DNA of 64,000 nucleotides from G963674835 sp963674835 (GTDB taxonomy: Bacteria; Planctomycetota; Planctomycetia; Pirellulales; Thermoguttaceae). The translations under genes were made by a program, and so were the position numbers. The notes below the pieces were generated by a model, which saw only the letters and a program-made list of their open reading frames with translations, was not told the DNA's origin and ran no database searches. This document shows positions 9,119-18,332 of this stretch, one piece after another (position 1 is the stretch's first letter; every line of letters starts with the position of its first letter). The stretch spans positions 2,108,001 through 2,172,000 of the forward strand of contig CAXXKC010000002.1 in assembly GCA_963674835.2 (NCBI GenBank). Reading direction: 5' to 3'.

Positions 9119-10489
9119 ATGCCCGAACGAACACCCGAGCAACTTCGCCGTGATGCGATGGCAGTCTGGCAGGCCGGCGTCGACGCGGTGGCGCCCGAGC
9201 GGCTCATCCGGCAGGCCATGCAGCGGCAGGGGTCGTCGCTGATCGTCGGCGAGGAGACCATCGAACTGGACGGTGTGGCACGAATCGCCGTAGTGGGGGC
9301 CGGCAAGGCGGGTGCCGGCATGGCTGCCGCTGTAGAGGAGGTCTTTGGCCCGGAGCTGCTGGCCGAGAAACAGCTTGCCGGCTGGGTCAATGTGCCCGAG
9401 GATACCGTACGACCGCTGCGGCGGATTCACTTGCACGGGGCTCGGCCGGCCGGGGTCAACGAGCCGACCGAGGCGGGAGCCGAAGGATCGCAGCAGGTTC
9501 TCGATCTCGTGGCATCGCTCGGGACCGACGATCTGTGTCTGTGCCTAATCTCCGGCGGCGGATCGGCCCTGATGCCGGCGCCCATCGAGGAGATCACGCT
9601 GCAAGACAAGCTGGCCGTCACTCGGCACCTCAGCGCGGCAGGGGCGAATATCCAACAACTCAACGCGGTACGCAAACAGCTCAGCCGCATCAAGGGCGGA
9701 GGGCTCGCCCGAGCATGTCGCGCCGGGCGGCTCGTTTCCCTGATCATTTCCGATGTGTTGGGCGACCCGTTGGACGTGATCGCCTCGGGGCCGACGGTCG
9801 AGGATTCGTCGACGCCCGAGGAGGCCCTCGCCGTGCTCGAAACGTTCGGCGCACGGGAGGGTGGAGTTCCCGAGCAGGTTTTCAATGCGCTCCGTCGAAA
9901 GCAAGGGGCCGGACCCTCGCGGCGTGCGGCTCGCGTGACGAACCTGATCATCGGCAACAACGCGACGGCGGTCGACGCGGCAGGCGAAGAGGCCGTCCGG
10001 CTGGGCTATAGTCCGGCGATGGTGAGTGCCCGGGATTCGGAAGGTGCCGCTGAAGAGATCGGGCGTCACTTGGCGCACATGGCGTTGCGGATGCGGGACG
10101 AGCCAGGCCCCGATTGTCTCGTCAGCGGTGGTGAACCGACCGTGCGGCTTGCTCCGCAGGAGATCCGTGGGCTGGGCGGGCGCAACCAGCAACTGGTGCT
10201 GGCGGCTCTGGAGTCGTTGGCGGTCGACGGGGCCAAGGATATTGTCTTGCTATCTGGCGGCACCGACGGCGAAGACGGACCGACCGACGCGGCGGGGGCT
10301 TGGCTGGACGAGGCGGTGCTGGCCGCCGCTCGGGAAAGAAAGCTCACGGCCGCGGATTATCTGGCCAGGAGCGATGCCTACCATTTCTTCGAGCCGCTGG
10401 GGGCCTTGCTCAAGACCGGGCCGACGGGCACCAATGTGTGCGATCTGCGGATCGTCGTTGTCGGCCGATTGGAGCAGCACCGCGGGTAG
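9119..10489 (+). CDS. glycerate 2-kinase (MOFRL/DUF4147 family)
   Basis: Phosphorylates D-glycerate to 2-phosphoglycerate. The 456 residues fit the family. The N-terminal DUF4147 domain has the VGAGKAGAGMA motif (about 62-72), the glycine-rich CLISGGGSALM (about 142-152) and the KQLSRIKGGGLA region. The C-terminal MOFRL-like domain has SGGEPTVRL, GGRNQQLVLAAL and LLSGGTDGEDGPTDAAG. GGAGGA sits a few bases upstream of the ATG at 9119. It is divergent from the transporter-ribokinase unit, from which it is separated by 157 bp. In the cell it would pass sugar-acid or glycolate-derived glycerate into lower glycolysis. Confidence 0.92.
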   Translation: MPERTPEQLRRDAMAVWQAGVDAVAPERLIRQAMQRQGSSLIVGEETIELDGVARIAVVGAGKAGAGMAAAVEEVFGPELLAEKQLAGWVNVPEDTVRPLRRIHLHGARPAGVNEPTEAGAEGSQQVLDLVASLGTDDLCLCLISGGGSALMPAPIEEITLQDKLAVTRHLSAAGANIQQLNAVRKQLSRIKGGGLARACRAGRLVSLIISDVLGDPLDVIASGPTVEDSSTPEEALAVLETFGAREGGVPEQVFNALRRKQGAGPSRRAARVTNLIIGNNATAVDAAGEEAVRLGYSPAMVSARDSEGAAEEIGRHLAHMALRMRDEPGPDCLVSGGEPTVRLAPQEIRGLGGRNQQLVLAALESLAVDGAKDIVLLSGGTDGEDGPTDAAGAWLDEAVLAAARERKLTAADYLARSDAYHFFEPLGALLKTGPTGTNVCDLRIVVVGRLEQHRG

Positions 10490-10747
10490 CTTGCCAGAGC
10501 GCTGGGGAGAGTACTTTTCTGTGTGCAGCCTCTCCACGGCAGGCCCGCATCTTATGCATCTTATCCATTTACCCTTCGCGTCTAGAATCATCGCTGTTGC
10601 ACGGGGCGTGATTGGTCGCGTTGCGCCAAATGGCTGAATTCCGGTCGCAACCGTGCCGATTACACAAACTGGCGAGACTTTGTCGATTAACGAGACTTGC
10701 GGGCCCCAATACGCCATCCGGCGGCCATCAAGGGACGAGGATTGCAC

Positions 10748-12238
10748 ATGCCGAAGAAGGCCGATTCCCAACCAGATCAGCGATCGGCAACGACGCGTGA
10801 GACATCGGCGGTTCGTGAGACGCGTGTGGATGCGGCACACCGGATAGACAAGAGAGAATCCAAGTCGGACGCCCCAATGGTCCCGGCGGCGTCGGCCGAC
10901 AAAGCGGCGCCTGCCGAGGCGGGACTGGCCGAGGCCGCTGAAGCGGTCGTCGTCGCGCGGCAATTGCGTCTGCAGGCCGATCAACTGGCCGAGCATCTGC
11001 GAACCCGGCAGGGTCAGGTCGACCATCGCGAAGCGGAACTAAATGCGCGGTCCGCGCAGTTCGAGAACGAGTCGCGGACGGCCCGACTCCTGTTGACAGA
11101 GCGAGAAGGGGAGGTTGGGGAGCGCTTGGCGGCCATCAAAGCTCACGAGCAGGAGGTAGAGCATCGTATTGCACGGCTCGCCAGCGCCGAAGCGGCGGCG
11201 GAGGCGAAGCAACGCGATGCCGAACGGCATTTGGCGCAGCGCGAGGAGCAACTGGCGGCGTTGGCTGACCGGATGGAAAAGGAGGCTGCGGCGCAGCGGG
11301 CTGCGAAAGAGGAATGGCTGACCCAACAGCAGCGCGGCGAAAATGAGCTACGGGCGGAGAGGCAGCGGATCGATTTCCGCCGTGAGGCATCGCTCGAGTT
11401 GGTCCGCCAACTGTTGGCGGGCGTGGAGCGCCGTCGCCTGTCGGTGGAAGCACAGGCCGAACGAACGGCGAGCCGCGAAACAGTGGATCGCACATCGCTG
11501 GCGCTGGAGGAGGAACTCGTCCAGAAGTTGCAGTCGCTGGAGGTCCGGCAACAGCGGATCGACAAGGCGGAATCGGAATTGGCCCAGGCCCGGGCTGAAA
11601 TCGAGCGCCTTCGCGAGGAATCGGCTCGACAGCGCGACAAGGACCGGGAGTCGGCACGGAGCGATCGGCAGCGGATGGCGATGGAACAGCGACGCGCGCT
11701 GGCGGAGCTCGATGAGAAACGCCAATCGCTCGAGCGCCGTGGTGAGCAAATCGACCAGAACTGGGCGGCCTTGGAACAGCTCCGCAGCGAACTAGGGCGC
11801 ATGCACCGGGAAACGCTGGAGATCCGCCTGGCGACGGAAGAGCTGTGGGTACAGTTGGCCGGCACGGCTCCACCGGCGGCCATCACGCACTCGCTGGGCC
11901 AGATTCGCAGCCGACTGGCCGACGACTATCGCCTGGCCGGGGCCGATCTGGCCGAGAAGAAGCAGCAACTGCACTCGCTGTACGAGCAGTTGGCCGAGCA
12001 GCACGAAAAGCTCCGCCGTCACAAAGAAGAGTTCGACGGTTGGATTGCCGCACGGCAGGACGAGATCCAGCAGCAGGCCCAACGGCTGGTCGCACGCGAG
12101 CAGCAGTTGGAGCGCCAGGAGATGCAGTTCAACGACGCGGCCCGACGATGGGAAGCCGAACGGTTGGACTATCAGCAGGAAGTCCGCCGGTTGCGGATGC
12201 GACTTGCCGCAGCTGAGGCCGTCGGAGCGACCGTGTAG
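10748..12238 (+). CDS. long coiled-coil protein, unknown function
   Basis: About 496 residues, almost entirely Glu/Arg/Gln/Ala/Leu heptad-like sequence after a disordered polar N-terminus of about 60 residues. There is no signal peptide, no transmembrane segment and no enzymatic motif. Repeating units such as REEQLAALADR and LVAREQQLERQE point to a rod. It is preceded by a 258-bp non-coding gap and ends 38 bp before a convergent gene. It may be a structural or spatial-organisation protein; similarity to SMC or kinesin rods would be due to composition only. The start at 10748 is the first ATG after the gap with a purine-rich GACGAGG upstream. Confidence 0.65.
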   Translation: MPKKADSQPDQRSATTRETSAVRETRVDAAHRIDKRESKSDAPMVPAASADKAAPAEAGLAEAAEAVVVARQLRLQADQLAEHLRTRQGQVDHREAELNARSAQFENESRTARLLLTEREGEVGERLAAIKAHEQEVEHRIARLASAEAAAEAKQRDAERHLAQREEQLAALADRMEKEAAAQRAAKEEWLTQQQRGENELRAERQRIDFRREASLELVRQLLAGVERRRLSVEAQAERTASRETVDRTSLALEEELVQKLQSLEVRQQRIDKAESELAQARAEIERLREESARQRDKDRESARSDRQRMAMEQRRALAELDEKRQSLERRGEQIDQNWAALEQLRSELGRMHRETLEIRLATEELWVQLAGTAPPAAITHSLGQIRSRLADDYRLAGADLAEKKQQLHSLYEQLAEQHEKLRRHKEEFDGWIAARQDEIQQQAQRLVAREQQLERQEMQFNDAARRWEAERLDYQQEVRRLRMRLAAAEAVGATV

Positions 12239-12276
12239 ATGCCGCGACTGACGCACGGCGACCGTTCGTATCGCGT

Positions 12277-14238
12277 CTAAGGCTGCTTCCGCAGGCGAAA
12301 GCCTTCGATGCCCCAGGCCGGCAATCGGCTCGTCGGCAGCTTTTCGGTCGTGGTGCCCTCGACGGTCGCAGTATCGGTGTCGGCAACGATTCGCTCGACG
12401 CGATATGCGCCCTTCATGCCCAGCACGTCGGGCATCAGCGAGACTGTTGTGTCGGCCGTTTGCTTGCCCAGGTTCGCCACGATCGCCAGGAACTGGGCGT
12501 CGTCGCCGACCGGTTGCTTGTAGACGATGCAGTAGAAGGCCGGGTTCGAGCAGGTGGCCGCTACGCGATTCTGGCTTGGGAGATTGAAAACGCTCGCTTG
12601 CTCCACGTCGATCTTCGAGAGGAGCCGCCAGTAGGGCAGGGCGAACTGGTTGACCCGATCGTCGGGATTGAGCGTGAAGGCCGTGCTGTCGGCTTTGCGC
12701 TGCAATCCGAGGCCTACGTGCGGATAGAAGCCCCACGCGGCCATCTTGGCGATGCCTTCGGGGCTGGAGAACACCGGCGAATCGAGCGGCCAAGGCATGC
12801 AGGTTCCGCCGGCCATCATGCCCCGGAACACGGCGTCATCCAGGTCCGAGAACATCCTATGGTCCGAGGACGACTCGCCCGGCAAATAGGCGTCAAAGGC
12901 AAGGTTCGGCAGCAACCCGGCATTGCCGAAGCCCTGATGGCCGATCAGAAAGCCTTTGGCTCCGACGATCGCGCGCAGACGCTTGGTGAAGAGGAAATAG
13001 TCGCGGGCGGGCAGGTAGCCGCCGTCGGCCGAATAGTGCTTGTCGCCCAACGCCGTTTCTGCCGAATGGTCGTGTTCGTGCTGGGCAATGGCGTGTGGAC
13101 TGTGCCAATCGACGTAGAAACCGTCCCAGTCGCGCCGCAGGCACTTGCCCACAATGGGAAGATCGAGGCTGTAGCGTTCGATTCCACGACGATAGAGGCC
13201 GACTCGCATGTTGCGGCTGTGGGCGTGCTCGATGGTGCGGTGCAGCGACGGCTCGTGTCGAGCGACCGTGTAATCGGCGTGCGGCAACCCGTTGCGGCCG
13301 CTCTGAAGCATCCAATCCTGGTGCAACACGAGCATCGTGGCGCCGTGGGCGGCCATGCGATCGATCTGCTCGTTGGTAGGAAACCAATCGGCCTTGGCCG
13401 TACGGTCAATGAAGTTGATCCAGTGGTAGACGCGCTGACCGATCAGGTTACTTCGCGGTTTCCCGGTTGCCGCCGCTCCCAAGGCGAGGGCGAGGCGGTT
13501 GGTGTATCGTTTCGGGGCCGGGCTGGAACCCGTGCCATCGGCCAAGAACCAGGTGAAGCGGCCCTTCTGCGCGTCGAAGGCCGTCTTGCCGGCCATGGGG
13601 TGATTGTCTTCGACCAGGATCTGGATCTCGTTGGTGAAGCTCCGCGACGGGTTGACGCCCAGCGCCACGCGGGCCGACGGCATGGCGGACGTCTTTCCTC
13701 GAAAAATCTCCTGGCGGTACTTGGCTGCGCCGAGCGCGCGAGGGCTGACTGTGAACGAGACGCTCGCTCGGTCGAGTTCGGCGACCGGGGCATCGGCCAC
13801 GCACTCCAAGTCGACGAAGACGGCGCCTTCGGCGTAGATCTCGTAGCCCAAGGAGACACTCCACGGGCCGGCTGTCCCGTCGGCGGCGCGGGGCCGGGCA
13901 GTGGTTTGAAACCGCACCCGCTGGGGCGTGACCTCGACTTGTTGAAATCCGGCCGACGGGGCATTGGCTAACAGGTATTCACGCCCGGCGCTCTGCAGAC
14001 AGATGGCCGGGAAGCTCTGCATTGGGCCATCGATGACAGGGTTCCAGGCGGAGCCATCAAACTGTTCCAGCCCGACGAGTTGGCCTCCTTTGGCCGCATC
14101 GACGACCAGCCGGAAATGCTCGCCGGCGACTTGGAATCGCCCATCTTGCTGGCTCGCTGCGAGATCGGCGCACGCCGTGACCGTCCAGGGCGTGAGGAGG
14201 GTAACCATCAGTGCGAGAACGAGTGTTCGCATGAGCAT
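12277..14238 (-). CDS. secreted glycoside hydrolase-like protein
   Basis: About 653 residues with a signal peptide (MLMRTLVLALMVTLLTPW, cleavage near ACA-DL). Residues about 30-250 look like a beta-supersandwich, as in alpha-galactosidase-like enzymes. Residues about 290-540 look like a TIM barrel, with the motifs YHWINFID, MLVLHQDW, MRVGLYRRG, DGFYVDWH and FLIGHQGFG. The Asp of 'FYVDWH' sits where GH36/GH27-like barrels hold the nucleophile, which makes it the best candidate. A C-terminal beta domain ends the protein. Substrate unknown. An ATG six bases downstream (14232) is an equally possible start. Confidence 0.65.
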   Translation of the reverse strand: MLMRTLVLALMVTLLTPWTVTACADLAASQQDGRFQVAGEHFRLVVDAAKGGQLVGLEQFDGSAWNPVIDGPMQSFPAICLQSAGREYLLANAPSAGFQQVEVTPQRVRFQTTARPRAADGTAGPWSVSLGYEIYAEGAVFVDLECVADAPVAELDRASVSFTVSPRALGAAKYRQEIFRGKTSAMPSARVALGVNPSRSFTNEIQILVEDNHPMAGKTAFDAQKGRFTWFLADGTGSSPAPKRYTNRLALALGAAATGKPRSNLIGQRVYHWINFIDRTAKADWFPTNEQIDRMAAHGATMLVLHQDWMLQSGRNGLPHADYTVARHEPSLHRTIEHAHSRNMRVGLYRRGIERYSLDLPIVGKCLRRDWDGFYVDWHSPHAIAQHEHDHSAETALGDKHYSADGGYLPARDYFLFTKRLRAIVGAKGFLIGHQGFGNAGLLPNLAFDAYLPGESSSDHRMFSDLDDAVFRGMMAGGTCMPWPLDSPVFSSPEGIAKMAAWGFYPHVGLGLQRKADSTAFTLNPDDRVNQFALPYWRLLSKIDVEQASVFNLPSQNRVAATCSNPAFYCIVYKQPVGDDAQFLAIVANLGKQTADTTVSLMPDVLGMKGAYRVERIVADTDTATVEGTTTEKLPTSRLPAWGIEGFRLRKQP

Positions 14239-14694
14239 ACTTCTGAAGTGGGCTTGTGGGTTGCGAGCTCGCCAGGGAATCGGAAACTCAAACCGGGATT
14301 TCGGCCAAAATGGGCTAACGCGACTTGATTTTCGAACGATCTCTCGGCCGTTGGTTTACGTAGTAGGCAGTGATATCGACGGCCCCTTAGGTAGAGTATG
14401 GTCTGCACGGCGGTCCCCCGGGGGGCAGGGAGGCGCGGGCGTAGGACCGTATCGGCGTGGTTAGTGTTCAACAGTAGGGGACGATCTTCGGCGAGACCAC
14501 TGACTTGAAATGGCGCGATTCCACAATGTCCATGCAGCGGATGCACTTCATTGCTCTCCCCAGTTAACCCTGGATGGTTGTGGAAGTCAACTGAGGCGGC
14601 CGCAGGGGCGGCTTGCCTCGGCTGAGCATGCTCGTGGGAAACGGTCCTAAGGCACGGCCGGCCGGTTGCCGGCGGAACTTGCAGGAGATGCGCC
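14239..14694. other. intergenic region, 456 bp, divergent
   Basis: Upstream of both the glycosidase-like gene (minus) and the DUF4349 gene (plus). It contains a perfect 10-bp palindrome GAGCATGCTC near 14624-14633 and a small GCCGG-TTG-CCGGC hairpin at 14661-14673, just before the DUF4349 ribosome-binding site. I saw no good promoter hexamers and no coding frame with family-like sequence. Confidence 0.4.
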
Positions 14695-15588
14695 ATGAGA
14701 GTCCCAGTTGTGATCGCTTGCGCGTGGGCAGTGTTTCTTTTCGGTTGCGGGGCTGAGCTGTCTTCGGATCTGAGTCAGGAATCGACGGGCGCGAAGCGCG
14801 CCGGTCTCCCGGCCAGTTCGGTGAAGGGATCGCGTGAAGGCATCCCATCCTCGGCCGCTGCAACGCCGGCCAAGGGTGCGCCGGCGGAGGCCCTGCAGCG
14901 CAAGATCGTCTACACGGCCGAAGTCAGCCTGATCGTCGAGAACTTCGAGCCGGTCCCGGGCAAGATCGATGAGCTGCTGAAGGAGTTCGGCGCGGTCGTG
15001 GCGCATTCCAGCGTGGTGGGCTCGCCGGGCATGCCGCGCGTGGGCGACTGGACCATCCGGGTGCCCGTGGATCGCTACACCGCCTTCATGGCCGCCGCGC
15101 GTCGGCTGGGCGAGATCCGCACCGTGCAGTCCGATTCTCGCGACGTGACGGAAGAGTACTATGACGTGGATGCCCGCATCCGCAACAAGAAGGAAGAAGA
15201 GCAACGGCTGCTCAAGCTGTTGGACAGCGCCGCGGGGAATCTCAAGAACATCCTGGAGATCGAGCGCGAGGTGTCCCGGGTGCGCGAGGAGGTGGAGCGG
15301 ATGGAAGGCCGCATGCGGGTGCTGAACGACGTCACGTCGCTGTCGACTGTCAAGCTCCACATCGAGGAGGTCAAGAACTACGTGCCCGAGAAAGCGCCCA
15401 CTTTCGCCACGCGATCGCATCGAGTCTTCAGTGGGTCGTTGGAAGCCCTGGTGAAAGCGGGCCAGACCCTGCTGCTGGGATTGATCGGCTTGGCGCCTTG
15501 GGCCGGTGTCGTCGTGTTAGCCGGTGCGCCGGTGGTGGGCGTGCGTCTTCTGCTTCGCGGCCGAAAGAAGCCCAACGGTACCGCTTGA
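14695..15588 (+). CDS. DUF4349 lipoprotein
   Basis: 297 residues. The lipoprotein signal ends in LFGC (Cys 19), so the protein should be lipid-anchored outside the cytoplasmic membrane. After a low-complexity linker comes the DUF4349 domain (about 65-265): a beta section with WTIRVPVDRYTAFM, a VQSDSRDVTEEYYDVDARIRNK motif region, a coiled coil (about 165-215) with EIEREVSRVREEVERMEG, and a return strand SLSTVKLHIEE. A C-terminal membrane segment (about 265-287) and an Arg/Lys tail follow. AGGAG precedes the ATG. Members of this family are cell-envelope proteins of unknown biochemical role. Confidence 0.85.
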   Translation: MRVPVVIACAWAVFLFGCGAELSSDLSQESTGAKRAGLPASSVKGSREGIPSSAAATPAKGAPAEALQRKIVYTAEVSLIVENFEPVPGKIDELLKEFGAVVAHSSVVGSPGMPRVGDWTIRVPVDRYTAFMAAARRLGEIRTVQSDSRDVTEEYYDVDARIRNKKEEEQRLLKLLDSAAGNLKNILEIEREVSRVREEVERMEGRMRVLNDVTSLSTVKLHIEEVKNYVPEKAPTFATRSHRVFSGSLEALVKAGQTLLLGLIGLAPWAGVVVLAGAPVVGVRLLLRGRKKPNGTA

Positions 15589-15593
15589 AGCGT

Positions 15594-16202
15594 TCAATAT
15601 ATCTTCAAGACGACGGGCAGCCAGTTCATGTTGTGAAGGGTCTCGACCAGTTCGAGCATGCCGACAATCCACACGAACAGCAGCGACTCGAAGATGTGCT
15701 TCCGGAAGACCCTGGGATTGACCATGTATTGGTCCGGCTCGATGAGTTTCGAGAGCTTGGGGAGGAATCGCGGAGTGGCCGCCATGTAGTCGCGATACGC
15801 CTGGTCATGACGCTCTAGCAGCTTCTGCTCCTCCTGGCGAATGACCGAGGGATAGTAGAGAGCGAAGCCGACGGCGAGAATCGCCGGGATCAGCAGCGTC
15901 TCGGAGCAGAGCCCCACGCCGAGCAGTCCGACGAAGGAGAAGAAGTACAAGGGATTGCGCGAGAAGGAATAGGGGCCCTGGGTTACCAAGATGCTGGTCT
16001 TGTATCCGGCAATGTACAGCGAACACCACGCACGACCGAGCGTGGCCACACCGACAAGAAGAATGCCCAAGAGGAAGAAGACGGGGGGCACCACCGATTC
16101 CGAGGTGTTCCAGCCGTTGCGACACACGCAGTAGAAGAGGAAGACGGCTACCCCGTAAGCGATAGAAATGCGGATGCGGGGGCGATTGGCTCGAAACGCC
16201 AC
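15594..16202 (-). CDS. isoprenylcysteine methyltransferase-like (ICMT/PEMT fold) membrane protein
   Basis: About 202 residues with four to five hydrophobic helices. The C-terminal SAM-binding signature of the ICMT/phospholipid-methyltransferase superfamily is clear: TQGPYSFSRNPLYF, then EEQKLLERHDQAYRDYMA. The best start is GTG at 16202, because AAGGAG lies 7 bases upstream. In bacteria such proteins methylate lipids or small molecules at the membrane; the substrate here cannot be inferred. It converges on the DUF4349 gene with only 5 bp between stops. Confidence 0.75.
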   Translation of the reverse strand: MAFRANRPRIRISIAYGVAVFLFYCVCRNGWNTSESVVPPVFFLLGILLVGVATLGRAWCSLYIAGYKTSILVTQGPYSFSRNPLYFFSFVGLLGVGLCSETLLIPAILAVGFALYYPSVIRQEEQKLLERHDQAYRDYMAATPRFLPKLSKLIEPDQYMVNPRVFRKHIFESLLFVWIVGMLELVETLHNMNWLPVVLKIY

Positions 16203-16445
16203 GTTGAGTCTCCTTACGTACACGGCGCCTCACGCGTTGTCGAACGCTGACCGAGGTTGACACGATCCTCGGCTGAATCGGCCAAGCGCTGGCCCTCGGC
16301 CCCACTTACGTTCTCTGCCTCTTGCCGAGTTTGACCACAGTACAGAAATGCCGCTGTTTTGCCCAGCCCAGATTGTCGCCAGGGCTTGACACACCAGAAC
16401 GGTCTATGCGCACACCCCTCTGCACGACCAGGTCCCGTGGCGATC

Positions 16446-17945
16446 TTAGAGATTGGCAAACCGGAACGCGTAGAGCCGGGCCCCGAACCGGAGTTCAAAC
16501 CGCAGGCGCACCGGCTGGTTGGCTAGCGGCGCGACGTCGGAAGAGCCGCGCCACTTGACGCGAACGCTCGTCGCGTTGGCCGTGTGAATCCGGTCGCAAT
16601 CGTCGAGATGGAATCCTGGAAACGGCTTGCCCTCGGTGTTGAGGATCTCCACGCGGGCCAATCCCATCGCCGAGGTATCGATGTTCAGAAGAAGGCCGTT
16701 TCCGGTGAACCGCAGCGCGGGCGTTGTGAACTGCCCACCGTCGTATGGGGCCTCGACGCACGTGAAGCCGTCTTTGCGCAACACGACGCGACTGAGCGTA
16801 TAGTGCTGCTGCACCTGGGGATTTCCCGTGTGCGGATCGTCGAGGCCGATGTAGTACATCCAGATTTCATCGCCGTGCAGATGCATCCCGCGGGTCATAT
16901 ACATGGTGCGCGAGTCGAAGCTACCGTCGAGGCCTTGGCGGATCCATGGTCGGCGATCAAATCGCTGCCACGCGATGCCGTCTCTGCTGGCATCCAACTC
17001 GATGTCCTCGACGCCGCAGTTGTAAACTCCGAGCGAACCCTTGGGATACTGGCTCATGTCTTCCGACAGATACCAATCCTCGTAGGATCGGTAGCGGCAG
17101 TTGAAGAGGAAATAGGCATCCTGGGCGTATGGGTAGCGGACAACTTGCGGGCAGTAGAAGTCCATGACCTTGACCCCGCCAAAAATCGGATCGCGCTGGT
17201 CGGGCTCCAGAACGACTTCGGGCATCGGGAACTTGGACAGGTCGCCGGTGACCGCCCGCCCGATCGTACGTCGGGAGTACTTGTCCTTGCCTCCGTAGCG
17301 TGCTTGTCCGATCTTCTCGAAATAGGGGACTCGCTCCGGAGGACACGTGTAGACCTTGTTCACTCGGACGTAGGCGACGTATTTATCGAGCGTAGGATCG
17401 TAACCGCACACATTATGACTATCCATGCCGTGAGGATACGTGGCCGCGGCCGGAAACACGTTGTCGTACAGCACTCGCCAGTCTTTGCCGTTGCTTGACG
17501 CGCTGATTCGGTTCTTCAGGCCGTCGAACATCTTGAACCGCTGGCTGGGGGGCGCCTTGGGATCTTCGAAGACCGTTGCGTGGCCGAAGAGGATGCCGAG
17601 AATGTCGTCGGGCTCCGGCGGGCCGAAACCCGACGGGCGCCGCCAGTGAACGCCGTCTTTGGTCAGCGCGCTGTACCAGACAAAGTCGGGCCGGGGCACG
17701 ACGAGAGAAGAGTAGCCGCCCAGTTCGCCGACAAGGCATCGCTCGTTCGTCTTGGTCGGTTCGCACACAACGATGTGCACGTTCTGGGCCGACTGAAGAA
17801 GACGCCCATCGATGAAGACTTGGTTGCGGTCTCCCACGTCGAGGGCTGCGGCCTGGGCCTGGCACGCAGAAAGATACAGAAGCATCGCCAGCACCGCGGT
17901 CAGTAGCGGGCCGTCGGTCAGTCGAGTGAAGCGGTGCGAGGACAT
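16446..17945 (-). CDS. secreted five-bladed beta-propeller protein (GH32/43-like), paralogue of the C-terminal module of its divergent neighbour
   Basis: 499 residues, with a signal peptide (hydrophobic about 14-28, then QAQAA). A short N-terminal strand motif (QVFIDGRLL) leads into a propeller-like region with repeated 'DG..W' turns (TKDGVHWRR, SSNGKDWRV, SRDGIAWQR). A C-terminal beta-sandwich of about 90 residues follows (from RVEILNTEGKPFPGF to PVRLRFELR). Both the propeller and the sandwich align with residues about 420-842 of the divergent gene at 18333. AAGGAG lies upstream of the ATG at 17945. GH32/43-type catalytic residues are not certain, so the activity is unproven; planctomycetes carry many such secreted propellers. 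Confidence 0.7.
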   Translation of the reverse strand: MSSHRFTRLTDGPLLTAVLAMLLYLSACQAQAAALDVGDRNQVFIDGRLLQSAQNVHIVVCEPTKTNERCLVGELGGYSSLVVPRPDFVWYSALTKDGVHWRRPSGFGPPEPDDILGILFGHATVFEDPKAPPSQRFKMFDGLKNRISASSNGKDWRVLYDNVFPAAATYPHGMDSHNVCGYDPTLDKYVAYVRVNKVYTCPPERVPYFEKIGQARYGGKDKYSRRTIGRAVTGDLSKFPMPEVVLEPDQRDPIFGGVKVMDFYCPQVVRYPYAQDAYFLFNCRYRSYEDWYLSEDMSQYPKGSLGVYNCGVEDIELDASRDGIAWQRFDRRPWIRQGLDGSFDSRTMYMTRGMHLHGDEIWMYYIGLDDPHTGNPQVQQHYTLSRVVLRKDGFTCVEAPYDGGQFTTPALRFTGNGLLLNIDTSAMGLARVEILNTEGKPFPGFHLDDCDRIHTANATSVRVKWRGSSDVAPLANQPVRLRFELRFGARLYAFRFANL

Positions 17946-18166
17946 GGTGGGCTCCTTCTTTGTCGCGGGATACCGATCATCGGGCCGGGCGGCCGATGCA
18001 ACCGCGCGGGGGCACCTCCCAGCATATAACACAAGGGAGTCGCCGAAAAACGGTTCGCCAACGCCGCGCGGCTCGTGGGATTGGCTGCCGCGGGACTCGA
18101 TGCGGGCCCCTCTCGTGATCCGGAGCGAGGGGCGCCTGTCAGTCGCGGGAGCTGGCGCGATTGGGA

Positions 18167-18205
18167 AATCACAATAATTTCTGACATTTGAACAATATTG
18201 TGATT
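18167..18205. promoter_or_regulatory. candidate operator: 10-bp inverted repeat
   Basis: AATCACAATA (18167-18176) and TATTGTGATT (18196-18205) are perfect inverted copies with a 19-bp spacer. The right arm overlaps the first two bases of a perfect TTGACA -35 box. Half-site centres are about 29 bp apart, near three helical turns, so a dimer or dimer pair could bind on one face. The GntR/LacI-hybrid regulator encoded downstream is the obvious candidate binder; this is inference. Confidence 0.5.
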
Positions 18206-18231
18206 GACACGGGAATTTGTCCGGCTACAGT
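18204..18231 (+). promoter_or_regulatory. sigma70-like promoter for the sialidase-fusion operon
   Basis: TTGACA (18204-18209, perfect) is followed after 16 bp by TACAGT (18226-18231, 4/6). Transcription would start near 18238, about 95 bases before the ATG at 18333. It overlaps the inverted repeat, as expected for a repressible promoter. Confidence 0.5.
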
Positions 18232-18332
18232 CGGGCTGTGGCCCTGGGGGAGGGAACACTGCACTTGGGAGCCGTAATGAGCGGCAAGGGGTTTGTTTCA
18301 GCACGCAACCGATCTGCGAAGTGAGGTATCCA

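Larger units (their letters stand above)
17946..18332. other. divergent regulatory region, 387 bp
   Basis: Lies between the two propeller genes. It contains an AT-rich patch (about 18166-18220) that is unusual in this GC-rich DNA and holds the inverted repeat and promoter described separately. The implied plus-strand leader is about 95 bases. I did not find a clear minus-strand promoter. Confidence 0.5.

Noticed and set aside
16257..16262. TTGACA on the plus strand near 16257
   Set aside because: It points into the 3' end of a minus-strand gene, has no -10 partner, and lies in the loop of a small hairpin (CCGAGG/CCTCGG).
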